Shown here one piece after another: positions 15,152 through 17,655 of a stretch of 17,655 bases of DNA. The notes under the pieces were generated by a model. That model ran no database searches and was not told where the DNA came from. It worked only from the letters and a program-made list of their open reading frames with translations. The first letter of the stretch is position 1. Each line of letters starts with the position of its first letter. The translations under genes were made by a program, and so were the position numbers. Origin of the DNA: JANQGH01 sp039819285 (GTDB lineage: Bacteria > Pseudomonadota > Alphaproteobacteria > DSM-16000 > Inquilinaceae); NCBI GenBank assembly GCA_039819285.1, contig JBCBSH010000082.1, positions 1-17,655 of the forward strand. The letters run 5' to 3'.

Positions 15152-15165
15152 GTCAGGAACCTAGG

Positions 15166-15199
15166 AAAAATCAGCGGGTACTAGCTCTGGCTCGTACCC
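15166..15199 (-). terminator. Terminator-like hairpin after the sox-nucleotidyltransferase run
   Basis: GGGTAC at 15176-15181 pairs with GTACCC at 15194-15199. After one T-C mismatch the stem continues with AGC/GCT around a TCTG tetraloop. On the minus strand it is followed by GCTGATTTTTCC, a U-rich tract beginning about five bases after the stem. It lies about 80 bases beyond the stop of the nucleotidyltransferase-like gene, so it probably ends that transcript. On the plus strand it lacks a T-run. Confidence 0.5.
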
Positions 15200-15277
15200 T
15201 TGCAGGATAGCGCGCAATCGTCGCTTGACCAAGCGGTTTCTTGGCCGCCGCCTACGCTCCCCAACGGCATTGAGATC

Positions 15278-15871
15278 CTACCATTCGACAACATGCAATT
15301 GCGGCCAGATCTCTCTCCAGCGGCCGATTTTCGCCTCGTAGACCTCACGCGTGATTTGTCGCTTGTTGGCGCGGACACGCAAGTTCAGCAGATCGCTTAG
15401 ACCAAACGGCGCGATCACCTCGATGCGTCCGTGGTTCGATCTGATACCGATTGCGGTGGCCGTTGTAGGGAAGGTGGCGATAGCATCTTCGACCGAACGA
15501 TAGGGCGCAATCGGGTAGCCGAACCGGTCCTCGTACCAGAGATGGACGCGCGCCTCGTTCTTGACGTCGAACGAGGCGGAGGCGTCGCCGAACTGCGATC
15601 GGATGCGGGTCTCTTCGCGCCGTTCGCTTTCGTGGTCGAGCGTGTTCTGATCGAAATACACGAGATCGACGTCTCGTATGCCATGGTCCAGGGCATTGCC
15701 GAGCTTGACGTTCCAAACCGTCTGCGCGACGGCGCCGGCGACGAGCCAACAGTTCGGCAGCGCAATGCTGTCCCAGCGATCCAGAACCGGGCGGAGCAGG
15801 GGACTAGAAAGGGCGGCGGCCGCCACTTCCTGTTCGGCAGTGGTGTGCATGCCTCTTCTTATCATGATCAC
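15278..15871 (-). CDS. Nucleotidyltransferase-like protein (NTP_transf_6 / DUF925)
   Basis: This 197-residue protein matches the DUF925/NTP_transf_6 family, a branch of the polymerase-beta-type nucleotidyltransferase fold. The core reads CWLVAGAVAQTVWN (about 41-54), then IRDVDLVYFD at 65-74, which carries the paired acidic residues. HLWYEDRFGYPIAPY at about 110-124 and IEVIAPFGLSDLLNLRVR at 150-167 are also family-like. No biochemical role is well established for the family as far as I know. It starts 33 bases after soxG, so it may share the sarcosine oxidase transcript, though nothing ties it to sarcosine. Three starts are possible: GTG 15871, ATG 15865 and ATG 15850, the last preceded by AAGAAGAGG at very short spacing. 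Confidence 0.82.
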   Translation of the reverse strand: MIMIRRGMHTTAEQEVAAAALSSPLLRPVLDRWDSIALPNCWLVAGAVAQTVWNVKLGNALDHGIRDVDLVYFDQNTLDHESERREETRIRSQFGDASASFDVKNEARVHLWYEDRFGYPIAPYRSVEDAIATFPTTATAIGIRSNHGRIEVIAPFGLSDLLNLRVRANKRQITREVYEAKIGRWREIWPQLHVVEW

Positions 15872-15904
15872 GTCTCGGACCTTTAAGGCGGCCCTGTACC
15901 GGCG

Positions 15905-16534
15905 TTAGGCCGCCGGGTCGCGCAACGCCATCGCGTCCATAAGCCAGCCGGCCAGATAGCGCGCGAAAGAGTTCCGCACCCAGATCTCAAACGCCGGTTC
16001 GACCGAGACCTGGCGCAGCAGGATACGGGACTTGGCGAGCATCGTTTGGGCGCAATGGTCGACGTCGAACACGCGCGGGTGCACGTCGAGCGGGCAGCCA
16101 CTGGCGAGCACGTCGCGGGCGCTTGTGCCGCCCAGGCGTAGTCCGGTGGAGTTGTGGGAGACGTCGACGATAGACAGCCACGGGTCCTCGGGTCGGGCGG
16201 CACGTAAGGCGGCCTCCAAGGGCGCCTCCGTGCCCGCGGCCGCGATCACCAGCCATTCGTCCGGGCCAAGCCAGTAGATGGTTTGGACCGCACCATCGCC
16301 CTCGGTCGTCGTTGATCGGCAGCGGTTCGGCTCGGTCGGCAGGTCGAGGCCAAGCGCGGTGCGGATCGCGTCGACAAAGCTGGGATCGCCGGCACGGCCG
16401 CGCAGGTTCAAGATCGCTTTCGGCTCGATGATCTCCAGCCGGATGTCCGGCCCGCCGGCGGCGGCCAGACGGTCACGATGGCCGTCCAGGGGCCGGACGG
16501 CCAACGGTCCGGTGGCGGTCGCGTCAGTCCCCAT
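15905..16534 (-). CDS. soxG: Sarcosine oxidase, gamma subunit
   Basis: This is the smallest conserved subunit of heterotetrameric sarcosine oxidase, which oxidatively demethylates sarcosine to glycine and yields 5,10-methylene-THF and hydrogen peroxide. From ATG 16534 the product is 209 residues, normal for SoxG. Family-like stretches include the AILNLRG strand, the WLGPDEWLVIA segment in the middle, VDVSHNSTGLRLGG and the C-terminal SFARYLAGWLMDA. The frame is open 21 codons further upstream, but I chose 16534 because GGAAGGGG lies just before it and the longer version would overlap soxA much more. As called, it overlaps soxA by 11 bases, consistent with translational coupling. Subunits beta and delta would be expected beyond the right edge. 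Confidence 0.88.
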   Translation of the reverse strand: MGTDATATGPLAVRPLDGHRDRLAAAGGPDIRLEIIEPKAILNLRGRAGDPSFVDAIRTALGLDLPTEPNRCRSTTTEGDGAVQTIYWLGPDEWLVIAAAGTEAPLEAALRAARPEDPWLSIVDVSHNSTGLRLGGTSARDVLASGCPLDVHPRVFDVDHCAQTMLAKSRILLRQVSVEPAFEIWVRNSFARYLAGWLMDAMALRDPAA

Positions 16535-17655
16535 CACGCCGCGCCCCTTCCTTGTCGTAGAAAACCGGGTCGACGATGCGGGCCAGCGCCGGGCCATCCT
16601 TCAGGGCCACCTCGATAACGTCGCTGTGGCGCGCCCGGCCGCGTTCAACCAGGGCCAGGCCAAAGTTCGTTTCCAGTGCCGCACTCCAATAGCTGGATGT
16701 GACGAAGCCGATCATCGGGATCGGCGGCGGCCGTTTGGAATGATCGACCTCGACCAGTTGGCTGCCCTCTGGGACCTTCTGGGCGGGGTTCTCGGGCAGC
16801 AGTCCGACAAGTTGCTTGCGGTCGGGCCGCAGGCAGTCCGCCCGGCTGAGCGAGCGTTTGCCGATGAAATCCTTCTTGGCCGAGACCATGCGGCCGAGCC
16901 CCAGATCGTCCGGCGTCGTGGTGCCGTCGGTTTCCTGGCCAACGATGATGAAGCCTTTTTCAGCACGCAGCACGTGCATGGTCTCCGTGCCGTAAGGCGT
17001 GATGCCGAACGGCTCGCCCGCCGTCATCGCCGCATCCCACAGGGCCTGGCCGAAATGCCAGGGCACGTTGATTTCGTATTGCAGCTCGCCGGTGAAGCTG
17101 ACCCGAAAGACGCGCGCCTCCAAACCGGCGACCTTGGCGTCGCGCCATTGCAAGAAGCCAAAGCCTTCTGGCGACAGGTCCAGGTCCGGCGCCAGCGCGG
17201 CCAGCACGTCGCGGCTGCGTGGGCCGGCCAGGCTGACATTGGCCCATTGCTCCGTCACCGAGGTCAGGCGCACGCGCAAGTCGGGCCATTCGGTCTGCAG
17301 AAACTCCTCCAGATGGTCCAGAACGCCGGCCGCGCCGCCGGTCGTGGTGGTCATGAAATAGCGCTGGTCGGACAGGCGCGCGGTGGTGCCGTCGTCGAAC
17401 ACCATGCCGTCCTCGCCGCACATGATGCCGTAGCGCGCCTTGCCGACTTGCAGGGTCTTCCAGCCATTGGTGTAGATCCGGTTCAGGAACTCCACCGCGT
17501 CCGGCCCTTGGATATCGATCTTGCCCAAGGTGGAGGCGTCGAAGATGCCGACACTGTCGCGCGTCGCCTTGCACTCGCGCGCCACGGCCGTCGTCATGTC
17601 TTCGCCGGATTTGGGGAAATAGCGTGGCCGCTTCCACTGGCCGACATCCTCGAAC
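16524..17655 (-). CDS. soxA: Sarcosine oxidase, alpha subunit, C-terminal part
   Basis: The frame enters from the right edge, at codon position 17654, with FEDVGQWKRPRYFP, a stretch typical of the start of the GcvT-like half of SoxA. It continues 376 codons to a TGA at 16524-16526. Internal landmarks are VGIFDASTLGKIDIQGPDAV, then GELQYEINVPWHFGQALWDA in the folate domain and GFVTSSYWSAALETNFGLAL in the C-terminal barrel. A full SoxA is close to 1000 residues; the missing N-terminal part binds NAD and, with SoxB, shapes the flavin site. The ATG at 17597 is internal, not the start. The part seen here carries one-carbon transfer to THF. It overlaps soxG, and soxB and soxD are expected upstream, outside the window. 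Confidence 0.93.
   Translation of the reverse strand, partial: FEDVGQWKRPRYFPKSGEDMTTAVARECKATRDSVGIFDASTLGKIDIQGPDAVEFLNRIYTNGWKTLQVGKARYGIMCGEDGMVFDDGTTARLSDQRYFMTTTTGGAAGVLDHLEEFLQTEWPDLRVRLTSVTEQWANVSLAGPRSRDVLAALAPDLDLSPEGFGFLQWRDAKVAGLEARVFRVSFTGELQYEINVPWHFGQALWDAAMTAGEPFGITPYGTETMHVLRAEKGFIIVGQETDGTTTPDDLGLGRMVSAKKDFIGKRSLSRADCLRPDRKQLVGLLPENPAQKVPEGSQLVEVDHSKRPPPIPMIGFVTSSYWSAALETNFGLALVERGRARHSDVIEVALKDGPALARIVDPVFYDKEGARRDGD

Noticed and set aside
14226..15164. Two CCTAGG sites flanking the exported-protein gene as insertion boundaries
   Set aside because: CCTAGG occurs at about 14225-14230 and 15160-15165, but the flanks share no longer repeat and no recombinase or transposase gene is present.
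1..17655. Defence system, CRISPR array, prophage or insertion sequence
   Set aside because: All substantial frames are assigned to housekeeping or C1 genes apart from one exported protein. No spaced repeats, transposase or phage motifs were seen.

Overview
The window looks like a chromosomal segment of an alphaproteobacterium, probably Rhodospirillales-like. It is visibly GC-rich and tightly packed. The left half carries an arrangement I recognise from alphaproteobacterial chromosomes: pcm, an NlpD-like lipoprotein, a DUF815 ATPase, yajC-secD-secF, an Mth938/NDUFAF3-like gene and an NDUFAF6-like gene. I see no insertion sequence, phage gene, CRISPR array, tRNA or rRNA, and taxonomy is inferred from gene content alone.

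Left half (1-7302). The window opens inside pcm (3-116, last 37 codons). The NlpD-like lipoprotein (53-1138) starts inside pcm and has lost most zinc ligands of the M23/LytM fold. A DUF815 AAA ATPase (1135-2067, minus) converges on it, and the two stop codons share one CTAG. From a short divergent gap the Sec accessory operon runs rightward: yajC (2138-2623, with an unusual Asp/Glu/His tail), secD (2676-4259), secF (4269-5210) and an Mth938/DUF498 gene (5224-5595). An iron-type superoxide dismutase lies on the minus strand (5668-6270) with a terminator hairpin at its 3' end. It is followed by a squalene/phytoene-synthase-fold gene of the NDUFAF6 type (6385-7302, plus).

Right half (7307-17655). 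This is mainly a minus-strand C1/N-methyl catabolic region. One gene run, in transcription order, is: a GcvT/DmdA/LigM-type methyltransferase (13904-12528), a MetF-like methylenetetrahydrofolate reductase (12493-11513), formate-tetrahydrofolate ligase (11513-9768) and an FAD-GcvT fusion of the dimethylglycine/sarcosine dehydrogenase family (9736-7307). A second run enters from the right edge: sarcosine oxidase alpha (partial, 17655-16524), gamma (16534-15905) and a nucleotidyltransferase-like protein (15871-15278), ending at a terminator-like hairpin. Between the runs, on the plus strand, is a secreted protein weakly resembling DUF3800 (14393-15151), preceded by about 490 bp holding a 41-codon ORF that reads like a signal peptide, an inverted repeat and short direct repeats.

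How the genes could work together (inference). Sarcosine oxidase and the dehydrogenase family remove N-methyl groups as 5,10-methylene-THF. The GcvT-like enzyme, by analogy with DmdA and LigM, would make 5-methyl-THF. The adjacent MetF-like reductase could oxidise that to methylene-THF, and formate-THF ligase running in reverse could release formate with ATP. FolD is not in the window. The point most worth testing is the substrate of the GcvT-like enzyme: its neighbours suggest a methylated osmolyte such as glycine betaine, in which case the region would cover every demethylation step to glycine.
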